Assembly: GCA_002424625.1 (NCBI GenBank)
Contig: DIKR01000047.1
Coordinates: 39,273 to 45,845, forward strand
Direction of reading: 5' to 3'
Source: Desulfuromonadaceae bacterium UBA5613
Lineage (GTDB): Bacteria; Desulfobacterota; Desulfuromonadia; Desulfuromonadales; UBA2197
DNA length: 6,573 nt
Positions 1-6,062 of this stretch are shown one piece after another. The translations under genes and the position numbers were made by a program. Within the stretch, counting starts at the first letter, position 1. Each line of letters opens with the position of its first letter. The notes under the pieces are model-generated. The model was not told the DNA's origin, ran no database searches, and saw nothing but the letters and a program-made list of their open reading frames with translations.

Positions 1-6
1 AAGATT

Positions 7-51
7 AACTGCGGAATATTCGACAAATCACTTGTTGGATATTCCGCAGTT
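7..51 (+). terminator. Rho-independent terminator of an upstream gene
   Basis: Positions 7-26 pair with 32-51 to form a 20-bp stem with a 5-nt loop (27-31). The outer 13 bp (AACTGCGGAATAT with ATATTCCGCAGTT) are perfect. The inner part has two G-U pairs (20/38 and 22/36), which form only in + strand RNA. The right arm runs into a short T stretch (50-53), then CGTT. The orientation fits termination of a + strand gene lying left of the window. It also means the operon starting at 211 is not simply the tail of an upstream operon. Confidence 0.85.
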
Positions 52-85
52 TTCGTTCAGATCAGGAGGAAGGGGGAGATTTTTC

Positions 86-124
86 GTTGTATAAAATCAA
101 TGATTCTTGTGGGTTGTATAAAAT
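86..124 (+). repeat. 12-bp direct repeat in leader of the metal operon
   Basis: GTTGTATAAAAT occurs at 86-97 and again, identically, at 113-124 (27 bp apart). The core TGTATAA appears a third time at 146-152. Between the two copies lies a small perfect inverted repeat, AATCA-A-TGATT (95-105). The copies contain TATAAA/TAAAAT, which resemble -10 hexamers, but neither has a good -35 hexamer at 16-18 bp. They could be operator half-sites, alternative -10 elements, or a local duplication. The location between the terminator and the first gene favours a regulatory role, which is inferred. Confidence 0.5.
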
Positions 125-197
125 AAAAATGAATGGCACGGCTTCTGTATAAGGTTCCTGGAAGAAACCAGTTTTTAGAATTTATCCATCCACAATC

Positions 198-204
198 TAA
201 GGAG
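198..204 (+). promoter_or_regulatory. Ribosome binding site that fixes the HMA gene start
   Basis: TAAGGAG lies 6 nt before the ATG at 211 and is the best Shine-Dalgarno match in the leader. It decides for the start at 211 over an in-frame ATG at 133. The 133 ATG has no ribosome binding site and would put 26 non-signal-like residues ahead of a clear signal peptide. Confidence 0.8.
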
Positions 205-210
205 TGTTCC

Positions 211-600
211 ATGCACAAAAAGAGAATCATTTCTTCCTTGATTATTTCAACCCTGCTTATTGCCCTCGCCGCAATGTTCGTCGTTGCTTCCGAAAGTCCG
301 GCTGGACGCGCCGAGTATCTGGTGCCGCGAATCAGCTGTGGCGCCTGTGTTCAGGTGATTAAGGCGGATCTTGAACGGTTGGCTGGCGTCAGTAAGGTGG
401 AGGTTGATGTTGCGACAAAGACGGTCAAGATCGCCTTCGATGAAAAACAGACGGATGCCGGAGAAATTGCTCTTGCTCTGAACAAATCCGGTTACCCGGG
501 GAGCCTCGTCGCCCTGAATGGCAAGGTGGCGCCGGGTGCGGTTGCCATCGCTAAAAAGGTCGGGGGCTGTGGTAGTTGTTGCGATCCGACAACGAAATAA
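211..600 (+). CDS. Exported heavy-metal-associated (HMA) domain protein
   Basis: The product is 129 aa. It begins with a signal peptide or membrane anchor: basic MHKKR, then a hydrophobic stretch at about residues 6-26. An HMA-type ferredoxin-like fold follows (about 35-97), with the metal-binding pair C43-G-A-C46 in ISCGACVQV and the usual pattern of an alternating strand (VEVDV) and a late GYPG turn. A tail ends in C120-G-S-C123-C124, a second possible thiol site. MerP/CopZ-type HMA proteins bind a soft metal such as Cu, Hg or Zn through the CxxC. Here the protein would do so in the periplasm or tethered to the membrane. It is the first gene of the operon, 48 nt before the chosen start of the FtrD-like gene. 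The metal cannot be read from the sequence, and the usual GMTC lead-in is replaced by RISC. Confidence 0.85.
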   Translation: MHKKRIISSLIISTLLIALAAMFVVASESPAGRAEYLVPRISCGACVQVIKADLERLAGVSKVEVDVATKTVKIAFDEKQTDAGEIALALNKSGYPGSLVALNGKVAPGAVAIAKKVGGCGSCCDPTTK

Positions 601-648
601 TGGAGCCTAATAATGAATAACCCGTCACAACAAGAAGGAAAAGTCCCG

Positions 649-1113
649 ATGAAAAAATCGTCATTTACACTGTTACTGATTGTTCTCTCACTTTTGGTTA
701 CGGCGAGCGCGCTGGTCGGTTGGCTCGGCATCTCCGGCACCGGTGGCGCTACAAGTGTAGCTGCCAGTGCCGGCAAGGTCTCCATCCCCATTGGCGATTT
801 GAACGACGGCAAAGCTCATTTTTACAACTATAAGGGGCAAACCGGGAAGATCACTTTCTTCGTGATCACGGAAAAGGATGGAACGCTGCGGGCTGCGTTT
901 GATGCCTGCGATGTCTGCTACCTGGAGAAGAAGGGCTATGAGCAAAAGGGCGAACAGATGATCTGCAGGAACTGCAATCAGGCCTTCCCGGTGGCTAAAA
1001 TCGGCACAGTGAGTGGCGGTTGTAATCCTTCCCCTCTCAAGGTGACCCTGGTCGGCAGCACTCTGGAGATCGCTGTGATCGATCTTGAGTCTGGTGCCCA
1101 TTATTTCCGTTAG
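649..1113 (+). CDS. FtrD-like (DUF2318) membrane-anchored Fe-S/cysteine protein
   Basis: The 154-aa product has an N-terminal membrane anchor or signal (MKKSS, hydrophobic about 7-27) and a single extracytoplasmic DUF2318 domain. The family signature is clear: FDACDVC (C87, C90), KKGYEQKGEQMICRNC (C106, C109), then FPVAKIG and GGCNPSPL (C125), five conserved cysteines in all. Members occur with FTR1 iron permeases and P19, where they are thought to carry an Fe-S or other metal centre that handles electrons or metal during uptake. That role is family knowledge and inference, not shown here. Start choice: ATG 649 has AAGGA at 635-639 and gives a standard signal sequence. An in-frame ATG at 613, with GGAG at 602-605, would add 12 polar residues and cannot be excluded. 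The stop codon overlaps the Shine-Dalgarno of the permease gene. Confidence 0.88.
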   Translation: MKKSSFTLLLIVLSLLVTASALVGWLGISGTGGATSVAASAGKVSIPIGDLNDGKAHFYNYKGQTGKITFFVITEKDGTLRAAFDACDVCYLEKKGYEQKGEQMICRNCNQAFPVAKIGTVSGGCNPSPLKVTLVGSTLEIAVIDLESGAHYFR

Positions 1114-1121
1114 GATGCGAT

Positions 1122-2279
1122 ATGAATCTGCGCACCATCGCCTTTAATAATCTCCGCCGTCGCAAGGGGCGGATGGCCTTTCTCCTCGCCGGACTCCTGA
1201 TCGGCGTGGCGACTGTTGTCACCCTTTTTTCTCTGACCACGTCCTTGACTCTCGATGCCGAGCACAAGCTCGACAGTTATGGCGCCAACATTGTTATCAC
1301 CCCCAAGCGTGATGACCTTTCACTGAGCTATGGCGGTATCACCCTTGCCGGCGTCAATGTGACGCAGAACGAGCTCAGGATGGCCGATTTGCAACGGATC
1401 GGTGATATAGAAAACTTCAATAATGTTGCTGGAATTGCTCCCAAGGTTCTCGGTGCCGTCGAGATCAAAGGGGTGCGGGTACTGTTGATGGGGGTCTCTC
1501 CCGAGGTGGAGTTTGCCTTGAAGCGTTGGTGGAATGTCGATGGCCGGACGCTGGCGGAAGACAACGAACTGGTCGTCGGCAGCAGTGCGGCGCAGCGGCT
1601 AGGTCTAGCCACAGGTGAACAGGTCATTATCGATGGCAGCGACTTTGTTATCACCGGTATCCTGCAGCCGACCGGTTCGCAGGATGATGAGCTGGTGATT
1701 GGAACTCTGGCACTGGCACAACGCCTCTTCGCCAAGGAAGGCCTGGTCTCTCTCGTCGAAGTGGCTGCCCTTTGTGCCGGTTGTCCGATTGAAGAGATGG
1801 TGGAGCAGATCGCTGCCGTCCTTCCCCAGGCTGAAGTCAATGCCATTCAGCAGGTGGTCAAGACCCGCATGCACGCCTTGGCGCAGTTTCAGACCTTTGC
1901 CCTCGGCATCTCCGCGGTTGTTCTCTTTATCGGCGCGCTGGTGGTTTTAGTGACGATGATGGGTTCGGTGAATGAGCGGACGCGCGAGATCGGGATCTTT
2001 CGCGCCCTCGGTTTTCGCCGGGGCCACGTCGTTGCCCTGATTGAGATCGAGGCGGTGACGGTCAGCTGCTTTGCCGGTCTGTTCGGTTATCTCCTCGGCA
2101 TGGCAGCGACCCGCATGATTCTTCCCTTTCTGGTGGAAGCCCACCTGGAAATCATCTGGGATCTGCGCCTCGCCGGCGGTGCGCTCCTCCTGGCGGTCGT
2201 CGTCGGCGCCCTCGCGTCCCTTTATCCAGCACTGCATGCCAGTCGCATGGAGCCGACCACAGCGCTGCGGGCGCTGTAA
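1122..2279 (+). CDS. ABC transporter permease, FtsX/MacB type
   Basis: The 385-aa protein has the FtsX/MacB layout. It has a basic N-terminus (NNLRRRKGR), TM1 at about 19-40, a large periplasmic MacB_PCD-like domain (about 41-255), then three helices (about 257-281, 305-330, 350-372). The coupling segment NERTREIGIFRALGFRR (284-300) and the tail YPALHASRMEPTTALRAL are typical. Family members form dimers and usually act mechanically on periplasmic substrates or partners rather than as simple importers. A CAGC pair (C218, C221) sits in the periplasmic domain, where many FtsX proteins have none. It has TAGGA (1111-1115) as ribosome binding site, overlapping the previous stop, and the ATPase gene follows 18 nt downstream. 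Only one permease is present, so a homodimer is expected. The C. jejuni p19 locus has two permease genes. Confidence 0.92.
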   Translation: MNLRTIAFNNLRRRKGRMAFLLAGLLIGVATVVTLFSLTTSLTLDAEHKLDSYGANIVITPKRDDLSLSYGGITLAGVNVTQNELRMADLQRIGDIENFNNVAGIAPKVLGAVEIKGVRVLLMGVSPEVEFALKRWWNVDGRTLAEDNELVVGSSAAQRLGLATGEQVIIDGSDFVITGILQPTGSQDDELVIGTLALAQRLFAKEGLVSLVEVAALCAGCPIEEMVEQIAAVLPQAEVNAIQQVVKTRMHALAQFQTFALGISAVVLFIGALVVLVTMMGSVNERTREIGIFRALGFRRGHVVALIEIEAVTVSCFAGLFGYLLGMAATRMILPFLVEAHLEIIWDLRLAGGALLLAVVVGALASLYPALHASRMEPTTALRAL

Positions 2280-2297
2280 ATTCGTAAGGAGTCAAGG

Positions 2298-3002
2298 ATG
2301 TCTTTGATTAAAATTACCAGCCTGAGCAAACACTATCTGGGTGCTGACACCGTCGTTGCCCTGGACGGCATCGATCTGGAGATTCATAGCGGCTCCTTCG
2401 TCGGGATGATGGGGCCGTCGGGATCAGGGAAGAGCACTTTTCTTTCCATCCTCGGCGGACTCTGTCAACCGGGGAGCGGTCGCGTAGTCGTCAACAATAT
2501 TGATCTGTACGCGCTCGGTAGTGAACAGCTCGCTGATTTTCGGCGGGAATACCTCGGTTTCGTCTTCCAGGCTTTCAACCTTATTCCTTATCTCACCGCT
2601 TTGGAGAATGTCATGCTGCCGATGGCCGTCATGTCGCTACCGGCGCGTGAGAAGCGGCGCCGGGCGCAGGAAGTTCTGGAGCGGGTCGGCCTCGGGACCC
2701 GTGTTGGACATCTGCCCAATCAGCTCTCCGGCGGCGAACAGGAACGGGTCGCCATCGCCCGCGCTCTCGTCAACAAGCCGCCGCTGATCCTCGCCGACGA
2801 GCCGACCGGCAGCCTCGATTCCGCAACGAGCAGCGAGATCATGGCGCTTCTGGCCGAACTGCACCGCGAGGGGCAGACGATCGTCATGGTCACCCACAAT
2901 CCGGAGAACCAGGCCTGGTTCCATCGCACCGTCTCCCTGCGGGACGGGCTGGTCGCTTCCGATATCGCCACCGCTGCCCCGTTGCGGGCGGCGGCCGGTT
3001 GA
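2298..3002 (+). CDS. ABC transporter ATP-binding protein, LolD/MacB-type
   Basis: The 234-aa nucleotide-binding subunit pairs with the preceding FtsX-type permease and hydrolyses ATP at the inner face of the membrane. All motifs are intact: Walker A GPSGSGKST (39-47), Q-loop in VFQAFNLIP (Q91), signature LSGGEQER (143-150), Walker B LILADEPT with catalytic E168, D-loop GSLDS (171-175), and switch H200 in VTHNP. The length and the LSGGEQ-type signature match the LolD/MacB/FtsE group that serves FtsX-like permeases. AAGGAG at 2286-2291 gives a strong ribosome binding site 6 nt before the ATG. The TGA stop at 3000-3002 lies within the ribosome binding region of the next gene. The alanine-rich C-terminal tail (TAAPLRAAAG) looks unstructured. 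Confidence 0.95.
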   Translation: MSLIKITSLSKHYLGADTVVALDGIDLEIHSGSFVGMMGPSGSGKSTFLSILGGLCQPGSGRVVVNNIDLYALGSEQLADFRREYLGFVFQAFNLIPYLTALENVMLPMAVMSLPAREKRRRAQEVLERVGLGTRVGHLPNQLSGGEQERVAIARALVNKPPLILADEPTGSLDSATSSEIMALLAELHREGQTIVMVTHNPENQAWFHRTVSLRDGLVASDIATAAPLRAAAG

Positions 3003-3012
3003 GGAGAGGGTC

Positions 3013-3270
3013 TTGCTCCTGCTTTTTCTCTTGAGCCTGGCGTTTCTCTCCCTGGGCATCCTGACAGAGCTGGAACGGCGGCATGAGGATGTGCAACCCA
3101 CCGGCGGCAGTTGCCCCGCCTGCAACCGGCCGGCGGAGGCAGAGTGGCTGCTCTGCCCGCATTGCCGCACGTTGCTCAAGGAAACCTGCGGCAGCTGCGG
3201 CCGGCAGGTTTCCGCCTGGCATTCGTTTTGCCCCGACTGCGGTCGTCAGCGTTGTGCGGAGGAACGATGA
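3013..3270 (+). CDS. Small membrane-anchored double zinc-ribbon protein
   Basis: The 85-aa product starts with a hydrophobic helix (about 1-19) followed by ELERRHED. By the positive-inside rule this suggests the C-terminal part faces the cytoplasm. The rest is a double zinc ribbon with four CxxC knuckles: C34-PA-C37 with C48-PH-C51, and C59-GS-C62 with C73-PD-C76, plus an extra C81. Each set of four cysteines can bind one Zn or another metal. The start is TTG at 3013, preceded by GGAGAGG (3003-3009). No ATG gives the membrane helix. The function is unknown. Such ribbons often mediate protein contacts or sense metal. Its place directly after the ATPase, and its overlap with the next gene through ATGA, tie it to the transporter operon. 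Confidence 0.78.
   Translation: MLLLFLLSLAFLSLGILTELERRHEDVQPTGGSCPACNRPAEAEWLLCPHCRTLLKETCGSCGRQVSAWHSFCPDCGRQRCAEER
3258..3262 (+). promoter_or_regulatory. Ribosome binding site for coupled ATGA start
   Basis: GGAGG lies inside the end of the first zinc-ribbon gene, 4 nt before the ATG at 3267. That ATG overlaps the TGA stop at 3268-3270 (ATGA), a classic translational-coupling junction. It fixes the start of the next protein at MKRPLL, whose hydrophobic helix follows at once, and argues against longer in-frame starts upstream. Confidence 0.75.
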
Positions 3271-3566
3271 AACGACCCCTTCTGACCGGATCGGCGGTCC
3301 TGCTGTTGGCCGGCGGGAGTTTTCTTGCCGTTTTCTTCTATAATACCTGGTCCTGGCACTGCGGGCGGTGCACCGCCTCGACGTTCCTGAATCCCGGGCC
3401 CTTCGGCCTGATCCTGCTGGCGCTCAATGGGCTGGCGGTTTTCCTCCTGGTCGGCCTCAAGCTGCACCGTCGCCTCTCCCTTTCTCGCTCTCGCTGCCGC
3501 TGCGGTGGCACTCTGTCCGCAGGGTGGCGCTACTGCCCGAGTTGCGGCCGCGCGAACAATCCCTGA
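3267..3566 (+). CDS. Two-TM protein with periplasmic CxxC and C-terminal zinc ribbon
   Basis: The 99-aa product has a basic N-terminus (MKRP), TM1 at about 5-25, a short loop with WHC32-GR-C35, TM2 at about 46-64, then KLHRRLSLSRSR and a zinc ribbon built from C77-R-C79-G and C90-PS-C93. By the positive-inside rule both ends are cytoplasmic and the CGRC loop is periplasmic. This puts possible metal or disulfide sites on both sides of the membrane. It shares the zinc-ribbon theme of the preceding gene but is not an obvious duplicate. I do not recognise a named family. It is the last gene of the six-gene operon. No convincing intrinsic terminator follows; only T-rich tracts are seen near 3602-3616. 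Confidence 0.72.
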   Translation: MKRPLLTGSAVLLLAGGSFLAVFFYNTWSWHCGRCTASTFLNPGPFGLILLALNGLAVFLLVGLKLHRRLSLSRSRCRCGGTLSAGWRYCPSCGRANNP

Positions 3567-3673
3567 TCTGACCAGGTACTACTGGGACTCCTCCGAGCTC
3601 CCTTTCTTTCGTTTGTCCTGCCTGTACTGCCTAATCGAAGTCAACCGCGTTTCGTTCAGTTTCCGGCCATGGC

Positions 3674-3703
3674 CTGTCCGGCTTAATGGTGGTAGTATAT
3701 AAT
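3674..3703 (+). promoter_or_regulatory. Candidate sigma-70-type promoter of the kinase gene
   Basis: A perfect TATAAT lies at 3698-3703. The region 17-18 bp upstream (CTGTCC at 3674-3679) matches the -35 consensus only weakly, at about 3 of 6 bases. Transcription would begin near 3710, leaving a leader of about 70 nt before the ATG at 3780. The intergenic stretch 3567-3779 otherwise holds only a short palindrome (GGCCATGGCC, 3665-3674) and no clear terminator. The promoter suggests the kinase/regulator pair is transcribed separately from the metal operon, but some read-through is likely. Confidence 0.5.
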
Positions 3704-3779
3704 CCGATTTTGCTTGTGGAAGATTCAACCCAAGCGCACCGGTGACGCATGGCCGGATGGCGAGACTTGCAGGTACCGC

Positions 3780-5720
3780 ATGAAAAGGCATCTTTTCCAG
3801 TCTGGTAGCGAGTTGATTCGGGAAGAGCTTGCCGGGCTGCCGACTGTGTCTCCCGAGTTTCAGGTTTATCTGGAGCAGTTGCAGCGGTTCCGAACGTTGC
3901 TCGATCATGCCAACGACATCATTTTGCTGGCTCGACTCGATTCCCTGCGGATCGTTGATGCCAATGCATCCGCCTGCCGACAGCTGAGATACCCCTGCGA
4001 AATGCTGATCGGCATGCCGGTTGAAAATATTGTTGATTTCGAGAGTCTTGATTGGCTGGAAGCGGCGGGCGAAGAGGGCGAATGCCGGACGATTCTGTCC
4101 CGATTGCTGCTTCGTGAGGGGGCGGAGCTGCCGGTCGAAGTGCTGTTCAGCATGGAAGAGTTCGCCGATACGTCCTACGTGGTGATTGTGGCGCGCGATA
4201 TCACGGAGCGGCTGCGGGCGGAGGAGGTACTCAAACGGTCCGAGTGGGAGAAGGCTCTCATACTGGAAAGTACGCAGGAGCTCATCGTCTTCCACGACAC
4301 GGAAATGCGAATCGTCTGGGCCAACCGGGCCGCCGCCGAGTCGGTTCATCTGAGCCACGAGCAATTACAGAGCCGAAGCTGTTGGGAAATCTGGCGCCAG
4401 CGCAGCTCCCCCTGTAACAACTGCCCGGTCGTCAAATCGATTTGCACGGGTTTACCGCAAAGTTCAGAGGTCGTCAGCCCGGATGGAAAAGTCTGGCTCA
4501 TCCGCAGCTATCCGGCCCGCAATGCCGAAGGTGAAGTCGAGGGGGCCGTCGAGCTGTGTCTGGATATCACCGAGCGCAAGCGGGCCGAGGAAGCCCTTGA
4601 GCAAAGCAGAAAACAGTTTCGCGACATGGTTGAGACGATCAGCGACTGGGTATGGGAAGTCGACAGCAATGGTGCCTATACGTATGTCAGCCCGAGGATT
4701 CGGGATCTGCTGGGGTACGAACCGGCAGAGGTCGTCGGAAAAACGCCTTTCGACCTTATGCCGGAATCTGAAAGGGGAGGGGGTGCCGCGTTATTCTGGG
4801 AACTATTGAAAAATAGAGAAGCATTCTCTTCTCTTGAAAATACCAACCGGCACAAGGATGGTCATCTGGTCGTGATTGAAACCAGCGGTGTGCCCTTTTT
4901 CGACGAGAAAAACAACCTGCTCGGTTATCGGGGTGTCGACCGCGACGTCACCGTACGTAAACTGGCTGAACAGGCACTGCGCGAGAGCGACCGGATGAAG
5001 ACCGAGTTCATCTCGACAGCAGCGCATGAGCTACGGACGCCGCTGACTTCCATTCTCGGCTTCTCGCAGATTCTGCTCAACCCGGAGAACCTCTCGGCCG
5101 TCGAACAAAAGGAGTTTCTCACCTACATTCACCAGCAGGCCAAAACTCTCTCCGACATGGTGGCCGATCTTCTCGACATCGCCCGCATCGAATCGGGTCA
5201 GGGGTTGGCGATGCGAAAAGAGTTATGCGCGGCCCGCGAACTCGTGACACAGCTTGCTCCGTTCATCCAGATTGGACCCGAACGATCTCGCTTTTCACTG
5301 GCCATTGCCGACGAGGGGGCCATGCTGCTGGTCGACAAGGGGAAGATTGCCGAGGTTTTCGAAAATCTGCTGAGCAATGCCATCAAGTACTCGCCGCCGG
5401 CAACCCCGATCCGCATCAGCGGCGAAGTCACCGGGGGAAGCTACCTGTTCTCGGTTGCCGACCGGGGGATCGGCATGACGCCGGAGCAGGTGGTCAGGGT
5501 CTTCGATAAATTCTACCGGGCGGACGCCTCCAACACGGCCACCGGCGGCCTTGGTCTTGGCATGAGTATCGTCCGCAATATTATCGAGGCGCACGGCGGA
5601 AAAATCTGGGTGGAGAGCGAGCCGGGCCGCGGGACGACAGTCCAGTTTTTTCTGCCGCTCGCTGACCCGGATTTACTCGAAAATGGAAGCAATGGTGAAG
5701 AAAATCCTGATTGTCGATGA
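3780..5720 (+). CDS. Cytoplasmic histidine kinase with three PAS domains
   Basis: The 646-aa protein has no signal peptide or membrane helix, so it should sense an internal cue. Three PAS modules repeat every 122-127 residues (about 34-150, 155-275, 277-400). Each ends in a related linker: DITERLRAEEVL, DITERKRAEEAL, DVTVRKLAEQAL. The second PAS carries a cysteine cluster (C201, C212, C215, C222). HisKA follows, with phospho-acceptor H416 in AAHELRTPLTS. HATPase_c then shows the N box (ENLLSNAIKYS, N533), G1 (DRGIGM, 561-566), the F box (FDKFYR) and G2 (GGLGLGMSIV, 589-598), all intact. ATG 3780 was chosen. An in-frame TTG at 3714 lies too close to the expected transcription start, has no ribosome binding site, and adds an atypical 22-residue segment. 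The ribosome binding site at 3780 is weak (AGG, 3771-3773). The partner is very likely the overlapping response regulator. Confidence 0.93.
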   Translation: MKRHLFQSGSELIREELAGLPTVSPEFQVYLEQLQRFRTLLDHANDIILLARLDSLRIVDANASACRQLRYPCEMLIGMPVENIVDFESLDWLEAAGEEGECRTILSRLLLREGAELPVEVLFSMEEFADTSYVVIVARDITERLRAEEVLKRSEWEKALILESTQELIVFHDTEMRIVWANRAAAESVHLSHEQLQSRSCWEIWRQRSSPCNNCPVVKSICTGLPQSSEVVSPDGKVWLIRSYPARNAEGEVEGAVELCLDITERKRAEEALEQSRKQFRDMVETISDWVWEVDSNGAYTYVSPRIRDLLGYEPAEVVGKTPFDLMPESERGGGAALFWELLKNREAFSSLENTNRHKDGHLVVIETSGVPFFDEKNNLLGYRGVDRDVTVRKLAEQALRESDRMKTEFISTAAHELRTPLTSILGFSQILLNPENLSAVEQKEFLTYIHQQAKTLSDMVADLLDIARIESGQGLAMRKELCAARELVTQLAPFIQIGPERSRFSLAIADEGAMLLVDKGKIAEVFENLLSNAIKYSPPATPIRISGEVTGGSYLFSVADRGIGMTPEQVVRVFDKFYRADASNTATGGLGLGMSIVRNIIEAHGGKIWVESEPGRGTTVQFFLPLADPDLLENGSNGEENPDCR

Positions 5721-6060
5721 TCAGCCTGAAGTGTCACGGCTGTTGGAAGTCATCCTGCGTGGAGAAGGCCGGCAGCTGCTGATTGCGAAGAACGGCGAGG
5801 AAGGTTGCGCCATGGCCCGCAGTGTCTTCCCGGACCTGATTCTGCTTGACCTGATGCTGCCGGGGTCGATAGACGGCTACGAAGTGGCCCGCCGGTTGAA
5901 AATGGACCCGGCCACCGCTGGTGCGCACATCCTCGTCATGACCGCCAAGGTGCACGAACAGAATCGTCGGGAAGCTTTTGCCGCCGGCGCCGACGACTAC
6001 ATTACCAAGCCGTTCGATGTCTTTGATCTCCAAGCCCGGGTGAGTCGCCTGCTTGGCTGA
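5692..6060 (+). CDS. Single-domain (CheY-like) response regulator
   Basis: The 122-aa receiver domain has no output domain. Key residues are present: acidic pair D9-D10 (LIVDDQPE), phospho-acceptor D53 (LILLDLMLPG), switch T84 (VMTAK) and K106 (DDYITKPFD). It should be phosphorylated by the kinase encoded just upstream, whose last 29 nt it overlaps. It then acts by protein contact or as a relay, since no DNA-binding or enzymatic domain exists. The start is uncertain. ATG 5692 gives the family-typical MVKKILIVDD. ATG 5683 would add three residues (MEA), and GTG 5695 sits best behind GGAAG (5685-5689). The gene ends 2 nt from the stop of the convergent radical SAM gene. Confidence 0.92.
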   Translation: MVKKILIVDDQPEVSRLLEVILRGEGRQLLIAKNGEEGCAMARSVFPDLILLDLMLPGSIDGYEVARRLKMDPATAGAHILVMTAKVHEQNRREAFAAGADDYITKPFDVFDLQARVSRLLG

Positions 6061-6062
6061 GG

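Noticed and set aside
133..210. N-terminal extension of the HMA gene to an ATG at 133
   Set aside because: There is no ribosome binding site, the extension residues are not signal-like, and TAAGGAG directly precedes the ATG at 211, which starts a proper signal peptide.
3111..3266. Upstream extension of the second zinc-ribbon gene to an ATG at 3111
   Set aside because: It would overlap the first zinc-ribbon gene almost fully in another frame. GGAGG and the ATGA junction support the start at 3267.
3567..3620. Possible terminator after the zinc-ribbon genes
   Set aside because: Only 4-bp stems (CCAG/CTGG near 3572-3585) were found, with no T tract directly behind them.
3650..3660. TTTCGTTCAG shared with the sequence after the terminator (51-60)
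   Set aside because: This is a 10-bp match between two T-rich intergenic regions, with no extended similarity or symmetry. It is probably chance.
3714..3779. TTG start at 3714 for the histidine kinase
   Set aside because: It has no Shine-Dalgarno, lies only a few nt after the predicted transcription start, and encodes an unusual segment before the natural MKRHLF start.
3579..4364. 261-codon open frame on the minus strand
   Set aside because: It is antisense to the intact PAS-kinase gene, has Q/H/R-rich shadow-like composition, and matches no recognisable domain.
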